From: Steromphala cineraria
Lineage: Eukaryota > Mollusca > Gastropoda > Trochida > Trochidae
NCBI GenBank assembly: GCA_916613615.1
Contig: OU744730.1
Coordinates: 1,302,001 to 1,366,000, forward strand
Reading direction: 5' to 3'
DNA: 64,000 nt
The notes below the pieces were generated by a model. It ran no database searches. It was not told the origin of the DNA and saw nothing but the letters and a program-made list of their open reading frames with translations. The stretch's first letter is position 1, and the number at the start of each line of letters is the position of its first letter. Made by a program: the position numbers and the translations under genes. Below, in pieces: positions 10,730-23,325 of the stretch.

Positions 10730-11211
10730 TCACTTTTTTCTATTCATTAAACCTTTATCGTTCCACAATTTATTAAACCACTCATCAAAATCAACAGCTA
10801 ACAAGTAAGCTCTTATATCCGAAAAATCAGTTTGGGTAATATTAGAAAAAGTACAGGAAGTTGCATATAATTTAAACATCCTCAAATCATTATTTATCCA
10901 TGATCTTCTTAAGTTTAAAGACCATTTATAAACTACAATAGGAGTTCTAAATTCCTTAAGAGATAAAAGCTTATTCCAAAACCTCACAATTTCATTTTAT
11001 ATGTAGACTTGCTTATTATTGTCAAAATGTATAAAAGACGTTGATTAATTGGCAAGTGGCAATTGGTTGGCTCAATTAGCGCACAATGTGTAAATACCTG
11101 TAATTGTTTAGGTGCATATGAGTTTGTGCTTTTAAAATATTGACTTTTAAATTTACTCCAAAAATTATTTGTGAGAATGAGAGGATAACGACGAGCTGTT
11201 CGTTCTTCCAA
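10730..11211 (-). pseudogene. LINE C-terminal relic
   Basis: The minus-strand frame at 10987-10730 reads MRFWNKLLSLKEFRTPIVVY, then WSLNLRRSWINNDL and VDFDEWFNKLWNDKG. This resembles the region after the RT domain of non-LTR elements, where a W-N-R-L-M block is followed by W-x7-W-x3. A second frame upstream (11211-10984) is less characteristic but contiguous, so a frameshift near 10985 is likely. There is no RT catalytic motif. This is a 5'-truncated dead copy, antisense to the host gene and about 240 bp upstream of the exon at 11453. Confidence 0.55.
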
Positions 11212-11452
11212 CTGTGAAACTAGATATATATTGTAAAGACTAAAATTGAAAATAATTACTGTACCTTCACATTTGTTATATGTTTGGTGAGACTTTTCAT
11301 TTCATTTGTGCATTCAGTCAGAGTAAGGGCCTAGACTGCATTGAAGGTCCCTGTATTATTCAAAGTCATGAATTGTGCCGATGCAGTCATTCTCCTAATG
11401 CATCTAAAATAGATGGATCTTGAATTAATCAGCTGTTTATGCTACATTGCAG

Positions 11453-11644
11453 AGGCAGGTGGTTACAATGCTCTTGTCCAGCTGAATGTGAATTTGACAC
11501 AACAACAGTTTGGAGACGTCACTGTTGAACACGCTACCAACATAAACCAATCATTTGGAGGACAGCAGCACATCAGTAAAACTGCAACCTTCCGTGAGGA
11601 AATAAAAAAGGGAGCGGAACTAAGCAGAACTGACCTCATAATGA
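11453..11644 (+). CDS. Exon 3 seen of the same unrecognised gene
   Basis: The 192-nt exon (64 codons) lies between acceptor acattgcag|ag and a near-consensus donor atga|gtaagt. Phase 1 at both ends matches its neighbours: 1882 contributes g to Glu, and the closing a at 11644 combines with gt at 26619 to make Ser. The peptide begins AGGYNALVQLNVNLTQQQFG, continues NQSFGGQQHIS and ends FREEIKKGAELSRTDLIM. It is soluble, Gln/Asn-rich and without membrane segments. I do not recognise a family. The donor lies only about 45 bp upstream of the 13-kb minisatellite. Confidence 0.75.
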
Positions 11645-14600
11645 GTAAGTTTTAAGAACAATGACAATAATTTATGTTGTTGTGGCAAAAAAGGGAGTTG
11701 ATAGTGATGTCGGGTTGCCATTTATGCAGAGAGTCGATCGTTGAATGAGGTAGATATTAAAAAAGAGGTTGGTAGTTGTGTTAAATTGAAAATGATGCAG
11801 GGGGTCGGTAGTTGTATGACATTGAGATTGACGCAGGGAGTCGGTAGTTGTGTGAGGTTGAAATTGATGCAGAGAATCGGTAGTTGTGTGAGGTTTGGAT
11901 TGATGCAGGGGTCATTTGTTGTGTGAGGTGGAGGTTGATACAGGGGGTCGGTAGTTGTGTGAGGTTGAGATTAATGCAGGGGGTCGGTAGTTATGTGAGG
12001 TTGAGTATGATGCAGGGGGTCGGTAGTTGTGTGAGGTGGAGGTTGATGGAGGGGGTCGTATTTGTGTTAGGTTAAGATTGATGCAGGGGTCGGTAGTCGT
12101 GTGAGGTTGAGATTGATGCAGGGGGTCTGTAGTCGTGTGAGGTTGAGATTGATGCTGGGGGTCAGTAGTTGTGTGAGGTTGAGATTGATGCAGGGGGTCT
12201 GTAGTCGTGTGAGGTGGAGGTTGATGGAGGGGGTCGTAGTTGTGTTAGGTTGAGATTGATGCAGGGGGTCTGTAGTCGTGTGAGGTTGAGATTGATGCTG
12301 GGGGTCAGTAGTTGTGTTAGGTTGAGATTGATGCAGGGGTCGGTAGTCGTGTGAGGTTGAGGTTGATGCAGGGAGTCGGTATTTGTGTGAGGTGGAGGTT
12401 GATGGAGGGGGTCGTATTTGTGTTAGGTTAAGATTGATGCAGGGGTCGGTAGTCGTGTGAGGTTGAGATTGATGCAGGGGGTCTGTAGTCGTGTGAGGTT
12501 GAGATTGATGCTGGGGGTCAGTAGTTGTGTGAGGTTGAGATTGATGCAGGGGGTCTGTAGTCGTGTGAGGTGGAGGTTGATGGAGGGGGTCGTAGTTGTG
12601 TTAGGTTGAGATTGATGCAGGGGGTCTGTAGTCGTGTGAGGTTGAGATTGATGCTGGGGGTCAGTAGTTGTGTTAGGTTGAGATTGATGCTGGGGGTCAG
12701 TGGTTGTGTGAGGTTGAGATTGATGCAGGGGGTCTGTAGTCGTGTGAGGTTGAGATTGATGCAGGGGGTCGGTAGTTGTGTTAGGTTGAGTATGATGCAG
12801 GGGGTCGGTAGTTGTGTTAGGTTGAGATTGATGCAGGGGGTCGGTAGTTGTGTGAGGTTGAGTATGATGCAGGGGGTCGGTAGTTGTGTGAGGTTGAGTA
12901 TGATGCAGGGAGTCTGTAGTTGTGTTAGGTTGAGTATGATGTAGGGGGTCGGTAGTTGTGTTAGGTTGAGTATGATGCAGGGAGACGGTAGTTGTGTGAG
13001 GTTGAGTATGATGCAGGGGGTCGGTAGTTGTGTGAGGTTGAGTATGATGCAGGGGGTCGGTAGTTGTGTGAGGTTGAGATTGATGCAGGGAGACGGTAGT
13101 TGTGTTAGGTTGAGATTGATGCAGGGAGACGGTAGTTGTGTGAGGTTGAGTATGATGCAGGGATCGGTAGTTGTGTTAGGTTGAGTATGATGCAGGGAGT
13201 CGGTAGTTGTGTGAGGTTGAGTATGATGCAGGGGGTCGGTAGTTGTGTGAGGTTGAGTATGATGCAGGGGGTCGGTAGTTGTGTGAGGTGGAGATTGATG
13301 CAGGGAGACGGTAGTTGTGTTAGGTTGAGATTGATGCAGGGGGTCGGTAGTTGTGTGAGGTTGAGTATGATGCAGGGATCGGTAGTTGTGTTAGGTTGAG
13401 TATGATGCAGGGAGTCGGTAGTTGTGTGAGGTTGAGTATGATGCAGGGAGACGGTAGTTGTGTTAGGTGGAGATTGATGCAGGGGGTCGGTAGTTGTGTG
13501 AGGTTGAGTATGATGCAGGGGGTCGGTAGTTGTGTTAGGTTGAGATTGATGCAGGGGGTCGGTAGTTGTGTGAGGTTGAGTATGATGCAGGGGGTCGGTA
13601 GTTGTGTGAGGTTGAGATTGATGCAGGGGGTCGGTAGTTGTGTGTTGTTCAGATTGATGCAGGGGGTCGGTAGTTGTCTGAGGTTGAGTATGATACAGGG
13701 AGATGGTAGTTGTGTGAGGTTGAGTATGATGCAGGGGGACGGTAGTTGTGTGAGGTTGAGTATGATGCAGGGAGTCGGTAGTTGTGTTAGGTTGAGATTG
13801 ATGCAGGGGGTCGGTAGTTGTGTGAGGTTGAGTATGATGCAGGGGGTCTGTAGTTGTGTGAGGTTGAGTATGATGCAGGGGGTCGGTAGTTGTGTTAGGT
13901 TGAGTATGATGCAGGGGGTCGGTAGTTGTGTGAGGTTTAGTATGATGCAGGGGGTCGGTAGTTGTGTTAGGTTGAGATTGATGCAGGGAGACGGTAGTTG
14001 TGTGAGGTTGAGTATGATGCAGGGGGTCGGTAGTTGTGTGAGGTTGAGTATGATGCAGGGGTTCGGTAGTTGTGTTAGGTTGAGATTGATGCAGGGGGTC
14101 GGTAGTTGTGTGTTGTTCAGATTGATGCAGGGGGTCGGTAGTTGTGTGAGGTTGAGTATGATGCAGGGGGTCGGTAGTTGTGTTAGGTTTAGTATGATGC
14201 AGGGGGTCGGTAGTTGTGTTAGGTTGAGATTGATGCAGGGGGTCGGTAGTTGTGTGAGGTTGAGTATGATGCAGGGATCGGTAGTTGTGTTAGGTTGAGT
14301 ATGATGCAGGGAGTCGGTAGTTGTGTGAGGTTGAGTATGATGCAGGGGGTCGGTAGTTGTGTGAGGTTGAGATTGATGCAGGGGGTCGGTAGTTGTGTGA
14401 GGTTGAGTATGATGCAGGGATCGGTAGTTGTGTTAGGTTGAGATTGATGCAGGGGGTCGGTAGTTGTGTGAGGTTGAGTATGATGCAGGGGGTCGGTAGT
14501 TGTGTGAGGTTGAGATTGATGCAGGGGGTCGGTAGTTGTGTGTTGTTCAGATTGATGCAGGGGGTCGGTAGTTGTCTGAGGTTGAGTATGATACAGGGAG

Positions 14601-14844
14601 ATGGTAGTTGTGTGAGGTTGAGTATGATGCAGGGGGACGGTAGTTGTGTGAGGTTGAGTATGATGCAGGGAGTCGGTAGTTGTGTTAGGTTGAGATTGAT
14701 GCAGGGGGTCGGTAGTTGTGTGAGGTTGAGTATGATGCAGGGGGTCTGTAGTTGTGTGAGGTTGAGTATGATGCAGGGGGTCGGTAGTTGTGTTAGGTTG
14801 AGTATGATGCAGGGGGTCGGTAGTTGTGTGAGGTTTAGTATGAT

Positions 14845-17800
14845 GCAGGGGGTCGGTAGTTGTGTTAGGTTGAGATTGATGCAGGGAGACGGTAGTTGTG
14901 TGAGGTTGAGTATGATGCAGGGGGTCGGTAGTTGTGTGAGGTTGAGTATGATGCAGGGGGTCGGTAGTTGTGTTAGGTTGAGATTGATGCAGGGGGTCGG
15001 TAGTTGTGTGTTGTTCAGATTGATGCAGGGGGTCGGTAGTTGTGTGAGGTTGAGTATGATGCAGGGGGTCGGTAGTTGTGTTAGGTTTAGTATGATGCAG
15101 GGGGTCGGTAGTTGTGTTAGGTTGAGATTGATGCAGGGGGTCGGTAGTTGTGTGAGGTTGAGTATGATGCAGGGATCGGTAGTTGTGTTAGGTTGAGTAT
15201 GATGCAGGGAGTCGGTAGTTGTGTGAGGTTGAGTATGATGCAGGGGGTCGGTAGTTGTGTGAGGTTGAGTATGATGCAGGGGGTCGGTAGTTGTGTGAGG
15301 TGGAGATTGATGCAGGGAGACGGTAGTTGTGTTAGGTTGAGATTGATGCAGGGGGTCGGTAGTTGTGTGAGGTTGAGTATGATGCAGGGATCGGTAGTTG
15401 TGTTAGGTTGAGTATGATGCAGGGAGTCGGTAGTTGTGTGAGGTTGAGTATGATGCAGGGGGTCGGTAGTTGTGTGAGGTTGAGTATGATGCAGGGAGAC
15501 GGTAGTTGTGTGAGGTGGAGATTGATGCAGGGAGACGGTAGTTGTGTTAGGTGGAGATTGATGCAGGGGGTCGGTAGTTGTGTGAGGTTGAGTATGATGC
15601 AGGGGGTCGGTAGTTGTGTGAGGTTGAGTATGATGCAGGGGGTCGGTAGTTGTGTTAGGTTGAGTATGATGCAGGGAGTCGGTAGTTGTGTGAGGTTGAG
15701 TATGATACAGGGGGTCGGTAGTTGTGTGAGGTTGAGTATGATGCAGGGGGTCGGTAGTTGTGTTAGGTTGAGTATGATGCAGGGGGTCGGTAGTTGTGTG
15801 AGGTTGAGTATGATGCAGGGGGTCGGTAGTTGTGTGAGGTGGAGATTGATGCAGGGAGACGGTAGTTGTGTTAGGTTGAGATTGATGCAGGGGGTCGGTA
15901 GTTGTGTGAGGTTGAGTATGATGCAGGGGGTCGGTAGTTGTGTGAGGTGGAGTATGATGCAGGGGGTCGGTAGTTGTGTTAGGTTGAGTATGATGCAGGG
16001 GGTCGGTAGTTGTGTTAGGTTGAGTATGATGCAGGGGGTCGGTAGTTGTGTTAGGTTGAGATTGATGCAGGGGGTCGGTAGTTGTGTGAGGTTGAGTATG
16101 ATGCAGGGATCGGTAGTTGTGTTAGGTTGAGTATGATGCAGGGAGTCGGTAGTTGTGTGAGGTTGAGTATGATGCAGGGGGTCGGTAGTTGTGTGAGGTT
16201 GAGTATGATGCAGGGGGTCGGTAGTTGTGTTAGGTTGAGTATGATGCAGGGATCGGTAGTTGTGTGAGGTTGAGTATGATGCAGGGGGTCGGTAGTTGTG
16301 TTAGGTTGAGTATGATGCAGGGGGTCGGTAGTTGTGTGATGTTGAGTATGATGCAGAGGGTCGGTAGTTGTGTTAGGTTGAGATTGATGCAGGGAGACGG
16401 TAGATGTGTGAGGTTGAGTATGATGCAGGGGGTCGGTAGTTGTGTGAGGTTGAGTATGATGCAGGGGGTCGGTAGTTGTGTGAGGTTGAGTATGATGCAG
16501 GGGGTCGGTAGTTGTGTTAGGTTGAGATTGATGCAGGGAGACGGTAGATGTGTGAGGTTGAGTATGATGCAGGGGGTCGGTAGTTGTGTGAGGTTGAGTA
16601 TGATGCAGGGGGTCGGTAGTTGTGTGAGGTTGAGTATGATGCAGGGAGTCGGTAGTTGTGTGAGGTTGAGTATGATGTAGGGGGTCGGTAGTTGTGTTAG
16701 GTTGAGTATGATGTAGGGGGTCGGTAGTTGTGTTAGGTTGAGTATGATGCAGGGGGTCGGTAGTTGTGTTAGGTTGAGTATGATGCAGGGGGTCGGTAGT
16801 TGTGTTAGGTTGAGATTGATGCAGGGAGACGGTAGTTGTGTTAGGTTGAGATTGATGCAGGGGGTCGGTAGTTGTGTTAGGTTGAGTATGATGCAGGGGG
16901 TCGGTAGTTGTGTGAGGTTGAGTATGATGCAGGGGGTCGGTAGTTGTGTGAGGTTGAGTATGATGCAGGGATCGGTAGTTGTGTGAGGTTGAGTATGATG
17001 CAGGGGGTCGGTAGTTGTGTTAGGTTGAGATTGATGCAGGGAGACGGTAGTTGTGTGAGGTTGAGTATGATGCAGGGGGTCGGTAGTTGTGTTAGGTTGA
17101 GTATGATGCAGGGAGTCGGTAGATGTGTGAGGTTGAGTATGATGCAGGGAGTCGGTAGTTGTGTGAGGTTGAGTATGATGCAGGGGGTCGGTAGTTGTGT
17201 GAGGTTGAGTATGATGCAGGGATCGGTAGTTGTGTTAGGTTGAGTATGATGCAGGGGGTCGGTAGTTGTGTTAGGTTGAGATTGATGCAGGGAGACGGTA
17301 GTTGTGTGAGGTTGAGTATGATGCAGGGGGTCGGTAGTTGTGTTAGGTTGAGTATGATGCAGGGAGTCGGTAGTTGTGTGAGGTTGAGTATGATGCAGGG
17401 AGTCGGTAGTTGTGTGAGGTTGAGTATGATGCAGGGGGTCGGTAGTTGTGTGAGGTTGAGTATGATGCAGGGATCGGTAGTTGTGTTAGGTTGAGATTGA
17501 TGCAGGGAGACGGTAGTTGTGTGAGGTTGAGTATGATGCAGGGGGTCGGTAGTTGTGTTAGGTTGAGTATGATGCAGGGAGTCGGTAGTTGTGTGAGGTT
17601 GAGTATGATGCAGGGGGTCGGTAGTTGTGTGAGGTTGAGTATGATGCAGGGGGTCGGTAGTTGTGTTAGGTTGAGTATGATGCAGGGGGTCGGTGGTTGT
17701 GTGAGGTTGAGTATGATGCAGGGGGTCGGTAGTTGTGTGAGGTTGAGTATGATGCAGGGAGTCGGTAGTTGTGTTAGGTTGAGTATGATGTAGGGGGTCG

Positions 17801-19085
17801 GTAGTTGTGTGAGGTTGAGTATGATGCAGGGAGTCGGTAGTTGTGTGAGGTTGAGTATGATGTAGGGGGTCGGTAGTTGTGTTAGGTTGAGTATGATGCA
17901 GGGGGTCGGTAGTTGTGTGAGGTTGAGTATGATGCAGGGGGTCGGTAGTTGTGTGAGGTTGAGTATGATGCAGGGGGTCGGTAGTTGTGTAAGGTTGAGT
18001 ATGATGTAGGGGGTCGGTAGTTGTGTTAGGTTGAGTATGATGTAGGGGGTCGGTAGTTGTGTTAGGTTGAGATTGATGCAGGGGGTCGGTAGTTGTGTTA
18101 GGTTGAGATTGATGCAGGGGGTCGGTAGTTGTGTTAGGTTGAGATTGATGCAGGGAGACGGTAGTTGTGTTAGGTTGAGATTGATGCAGGGGGTCGGTAG
18201 TTGTGTTAGGTTGAGTATGATGCAGGGGGTCGGTAGTTGTGTGAGGTTGAGTATGATGTAGGGGGTCGGTAGTTGTGTGAGGTTGAGTATGATGCAGAGG
18301 GTCTGTAGTCGTGTGAGGTTGAGATTGATGCAGGGGGTCGGTAGTTGTGTGAGGTTGAGTATGATGCAGGGGGTCGGTAGTTGTGTGAGGTTGAGTATGA
18401 TGCAGGGGGTAGGTAGTTGTGTGAGGTTGAGTATGATGCAGGGGGTCTGTAGTTGTGTTAGGTTGAGATTGATGCAGGGGGTCGGTAGTTGTGTGAGGTT
18501 GAGTATGATGCAGGGGGTCGGTAGTTGTGTTAGGTTGAGTATGATGCAGGGGGTCGGTAGTTGTGTGAGGTTGAGTATGATGCAGGGGGTCGGTAGTTGT
18601 GTGAGGTTGAGTATGATGCAGGGGGTCGGTAGTTGTGTTAGGTTGAGATTGATGCAGGGAGACGGTAGATGTGTGAGGTTGAGTATGATGCAGGGGGTCG
18701 GTAGTTGTGTGAGGTTGAGTATGATGCAGGGGGTCGGTAGTTGTGTGAGGTTGAGTATGATGCAGGGGGTCGGTAGTTGTGTTAGGTTGAGATTGATGCA
18801 GGGAGACGGTAGATGTGTGAGGTTGAGTATGATGCAGGGGGTCGGTAGTTGTGTGAGGTTGAGTATGATGCAGGGGGTCGGTAGTTGTGTGAGGTTGAGT
18901 ATGATGCAGGGAGTCGGTAGTTGTGTTAGGTTGAGTATGATGCAGGGAGACGGTAGTTGTGTTAGGTTGAGTATGAAGCAGGGAGACGGTAGTTGTGTTA
19001 GGTTGATTATGATGAAGGGAGACGGTAGTTGTGTTAGGTTGAGTATGATGCAGGGAGTCGGTAGTTGTGTTAGGTTGAGTATGAT
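14845..19085. repeat. 4,241-bp higher-order repeat, copy 1
   Basis: Within the minisatellite, the order of unit variants from about 14845 to 19085 is repeated base for base, apart from a handful of differences, 4,241 bp later. For example, the frame-shifting 35-bp units at 15173, 15388, 16107, 16250, 16969, 17220 and 17471 recur at 19414, 19629, 20348, 20491, 21210, 21461 and 21712. 4,241 equals 118 units less 7 bases, consistent with seven 35-bp units inside. The edges are approximate because the flanking units are themselves alike. Confidence 0.9.
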
Positions 19086-22000
19086 GCAGGGGGTCGGTAG
19101 TTGTGTTAGGTTGAGATTGATGCAGGGAGACGGTAGTTGTGTGAGGTTGAGTATGATGCAGGGGGTCGGTAGTTGTGTGAGGTTGAGTATGATGCAGGGG
19201 TTCGGTAGTTGTGTTAGGTTGAGATTGATGCAGGGGGTCGGTAGTTGTGTGTTGTTCAGATTGATGCAGGGGGTCGGTAGTTGTGTGAGGTTGAGTATGA
19301 TGCAGGGGGTCGGTAGTTGTGTTAGGTTTAGTATGATGCAGGGGGTCGGTAGTTGTGTTAGGTTGAGATTGATGCAGGGGGTCGGTAGTTGTGTGAGGTT
19401 GAGTATGATGCAGGGATCGGTAGTTGTGTTAGGTTGAGTATGATGCAGGGAGTCGGTAGTTGTGTGAGGTTGAGTATGATGCAGGGGGTCGGTAGTTGTG
19501 TGAGGTTGAGTATGATGCAGGGGGTCGGTAGTTGTGTGAGGTGGAGATTGATGCAGGGAGACGGTAGTTGTGTTAGGTTGAGATTGATGCAGGGGGTCGG
19601 TAGTTGTGTGAGGTTGAGTATGATGCAGGGATCGGTAGTTGTGTTAGGTTGAGTATGATGCAGGGAGTCGGTAGTTGTGTGAGGTTGAGTATGATGCAGG
19701 GGGTCGGTAGTTGTGTGAGGTTGAGTATGATGCAGGGAGACGGTAGTTGTGTGAGGTGGAGATTGATGCAGGGAGACGGTAGTTGTGTTAGGTGGAGATT
19801 GATGCAGGGGGTCGGTAGTTGTGTGAGGTTGAGTATGATGCAGGGGGTCGGTAGTTGTGTGAGGTTGAGTATGATGCAGGGGGTCGGTAGTTGTGTTAGG
19901 TTGAGTATGATGCAGGGAGTCGGTAGTTGTGTGAGGTTGAGTATGATACAGGGGGTCGGTAGTTGTGTGAGGTTGAGATTGATGCAGGGGGTCGGTAGTT
20001 GTGTTAGGTTGAGTATGATGCAGGGGGTCGGTAGTTGTGTGAGGTTGAGTATGATGCAGGGGGTCGGTAGTTGTGTGAGGTGGAGATTGATGCAGGGAGA
20101 CGGTAGTTGTGTTAGGTTGAGATTGATGCAGGGGGTCGGTAGTTGTGTGAGGTTGAGTATGATGCAGAGGGTCGGTAGTTGTGTGAGGTGGAGTATGATG
20201 CAGGGGGTCGGTAGTTGTGTTAGGTTGAGTATGATGCAGGGGGTCGGTAGTTGTGTTAGGTTGAGTATGATGCAGGGGGTCGGTAGTTGTGTTAGGTTGA
20301 GATTGATGCAGGGGGTCGGTAGTTGTGTGAGGTTGAGTATGATGCAGGGATCGGTAGTTGTGTTAGGTTGAGTATGATGCAGGGAGTCGGTAGTTGTGTG
20401 AGGTTGAGTATGATGCAGGGGGTCGGTAGTTGTGTGAGGTTGAGTATGATGCAGGGGGTCGGTAGTTGTGTTAGGTTGAGTATGATGCAGGGATCGGTAG
20501 TTGTGTGAGGTTGAGTATGATGCAGGGGGTCGGTAGTTGTGTTAGGTTGAGTATGATGCAGGGGGTCGGTAGTTGTGTGATGTTGAGTATGATGCAGAGG
20601 GTCGGTAGTTGTGTTAGGTTGAGATTGATGCAGGGAGACGGTAGATGTGTGAGGTTGAGTATGATGCAGGGGGTCGGTAGTTGTGTGAGGTTGAGTATGA
20701 TGCAGGGGGTCGGTAGTTGTGTGAGGTTGAGTATGATGCAGGGGGTCGGTAGTTGTGTTAGGTTGAGATTGATGCAGGGAGACGGTAGATGTGTGAGGTT
20801 GAGTATGATGCAGGGGGTCGGTAGTTGTGTGAGGTTGAGTATGATGCAGGGGGTCGGTAGTTGTGTGAGGTTGAGTATGATGCAGGGAGTCGGTAGTTGT
20901 GTGAGGTTGAGTATGATGTAGGGGGTCGGTAGTTGTGTTAGGTTGAGTATGATGTAGGGGGTCGGTAGTTGTGTTAGGTTGAGTATGATGCAGGGGGTCG
21001 GTAGTTGTGTTAGGTTGAGTATGATGCAGGGGGTCGGTAGTTGTGTTAGGTTGAGATTGATGCAGGGAGACGGTAGTTGTGTTAGGTTGAGATTGATGCA
21101 GGGGGTCGGTAGTTGTGTTAGGTTGAGTATGATGCAGGGGGTCGGTAGTTGTGTGAGGTTGAGTATGATGCAGGGGGTCGGTAGTTGTGTGAGGTTGAGT
21201 ATGATGCAGGGATCGGTAGTTGTGTGAGGTTGAGTATGATGCAGGGGGTCGGTAGTTGTGTTAGGTTGAGATTGATGCAGGGAGACGGTAGTTGTGTGAG
21301 GTTGAGTATGATGCAGGGGGTCGGTAGTTGTGTTAGGTTGAGTATGATGCAGGGAGTCGGTAGATGTGTGAGGTTGAGTATGATGCAGGGAGTCGGTAGT
21401 TGTGTGAGGTTGAGTATGATGCAGGGGGTCGGTAGTTGTGTGAGGTTGAGTATGATGCAGGGATCGGTAGTTGTGTTAGGTTGAGTATGATGCAGGGGGT
21501 CGGTAGTTGTGTTAGGTTGAGATTGATGCAGGGAGACGGTAGTTGTGTGAGGTTGAGTATGATGCAGGGGGTCGGTAGTTGTGTTAGGTTGAGTATGATG
21601 CAGGGAGTCGGTAGTTGTGTGAGGTTGAGTATGATGCAGGGAGTCGGTAGTTGTGTGAGGTTGAGTATGATGCAGGGGGTCGGTAGTTGTGTGAGGTTGA
21701 GTATGATGCAGGGATCGGTAGTTGTGTTAGGTTGAGATTGATGCAGGGAGACGGTAGTTGTGTGAGGTTGAGTATGATGCAGGGGGTCGGTAGTTGTGTT
21801 AGGTTGAGTATGATGCAGGGAGTCGGTAGTTGTGTGAGGTTGAGTATGATGCAGGGGGTCGGTAGTTGTGTGAGGTTGAGTATGATGCAGGGGGTCGGTA
21901 GTTGTGTTAGGTTGAGTATGATGCAGGGGGTCGGTAGTTGTGTGAGGTTGAGTATGATGCAGGGGGTCGGTAGTTGTGTGAGGTTGAGTATGATGCAGGG

Positions 22001-23325
22001 AGTCGGTAGTTGTGTTAGGTTGAGTATGATGTAGGGGGTCGGTAGTTGTGTGAGGTTGAGTATGATGCAGGGAGTCGGTAGTTGTGTGAGGTTGAGTATG
22101 ATGTAGGGGGTCGGTAGTTGTGTTAGGTTGAGTATGATGCAGGGGGTCGGTAGTTGTGTGAGGTTGAGTATGATGCAGGGGGTCGGTAGTTGTGTGAGGT
22201 TGAGTATGATGCAGGGGGTCGGTAGTTGTGTAAGGTTGAGTATGATGTAGGGGGTCGGTAGTTGTGTTAGGTTGAGTATGATGTAGGGGGTCGGTAGTTG
22301 TGTTAGGTTGAGATTGATGCAGGGGGTCGGTAGTTGTGTTAGGTTGAGATTGATGCAGGGGGTCGGTAGTTGTGTTAGGTTGAGATTGATGCAGGGAGAC
22401 GGTAGTTGTGTTAGGTTGAGATTGATGCAGGGGGTCGGTAGTTGTGTTAGGTTGAGTATGATGCAGGGGGTCGGTAGTTGTGTGAGGTTGAGTATGATGT
22501 AGGGGGTCGGTAGTTGTGTGAGGTTGAGTATGATGCAGAGGGTCTGTAGTCGTGTGAGGTTGAGATTGATGCAGGGGGTCGGTAGTTGTGTGAGGTTGAG
22601 TATGATGCAGGGGGTCGGTAGTTGTGTGAGGTTGAGTATGATGCAGGGGGTAGGTAGTTGTGTGAGGTTGAGTATGATGCAGGGGGTCTGTAGTTGTGTT
22701 AGGTTGAGATTGATGCAGGGGGTCGGTAGTTGTGTGAGGTTGAGTATGATGCAGGGGGTCGGTAGTTGTGTTAGGTTGAGTATGATGCAGGGGGTCGGTA
22801 GTTGTGTGAGGTTGAGTATGATGCAGGGGGTCGGTAGTTGTGTGAGGTTGAGTATGATGCAGGGGGTCGGTAGTTGTGTTAGGTTGAGATTGATGCAGGG
22901 AGACGGTAGATGTGTGAGGTTGAGTATGATGCAGGGGGTCGGTAGTTGTGTGAGGTTGAGTATGATGCAGGGGGTCGGTAGTTGTGTGAGGTTGAGTATG
23001 ATGCAGGGGGTCGGTAGTTGTGTTAGGTTGAGATTGATGCAGGGAGACGGTAGATGTGTGAGGTTGAGTATGATGCAGGGGGTCGGTAGTTGTGTGAGGT
23101 TGAGTATGATGCAGGGGGTCGGTAGTTGTGTGAGGTTGAGTATGATGCAGGGAGTCGGTAGTTGTGTTAGGTTGAGTATGATGCAGGGAGACGGTAGTTG
23201 TGTTAGGTTGAGTATGAAGCAGGGAGACGGTAGTTGTGTTAGGTTGATTATGATGCAGGGAGACGGTAGTTGTGTTAGGTTGAGTATGATGCAGGGAGTC
23301 GGTAGTTGTGTTAGGTTGAGTATGA
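19086..23325. repeat. 4,241-bp higher-order repeat, copy 2
   Basis: Tandem partner of the copy before it. Differences seen include gttcggtag near 19200 against gtcggtag near 14960, agattg near 19976 against agtatg near 15735, gcagaggg near 20165 against gcaggggg near 15924, and ggtagt near 21935 against ggtggt near 17694. Such low divergence means a recent duplication, or two haplotypes placed in series by the assembler. Confidence 0.88.
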
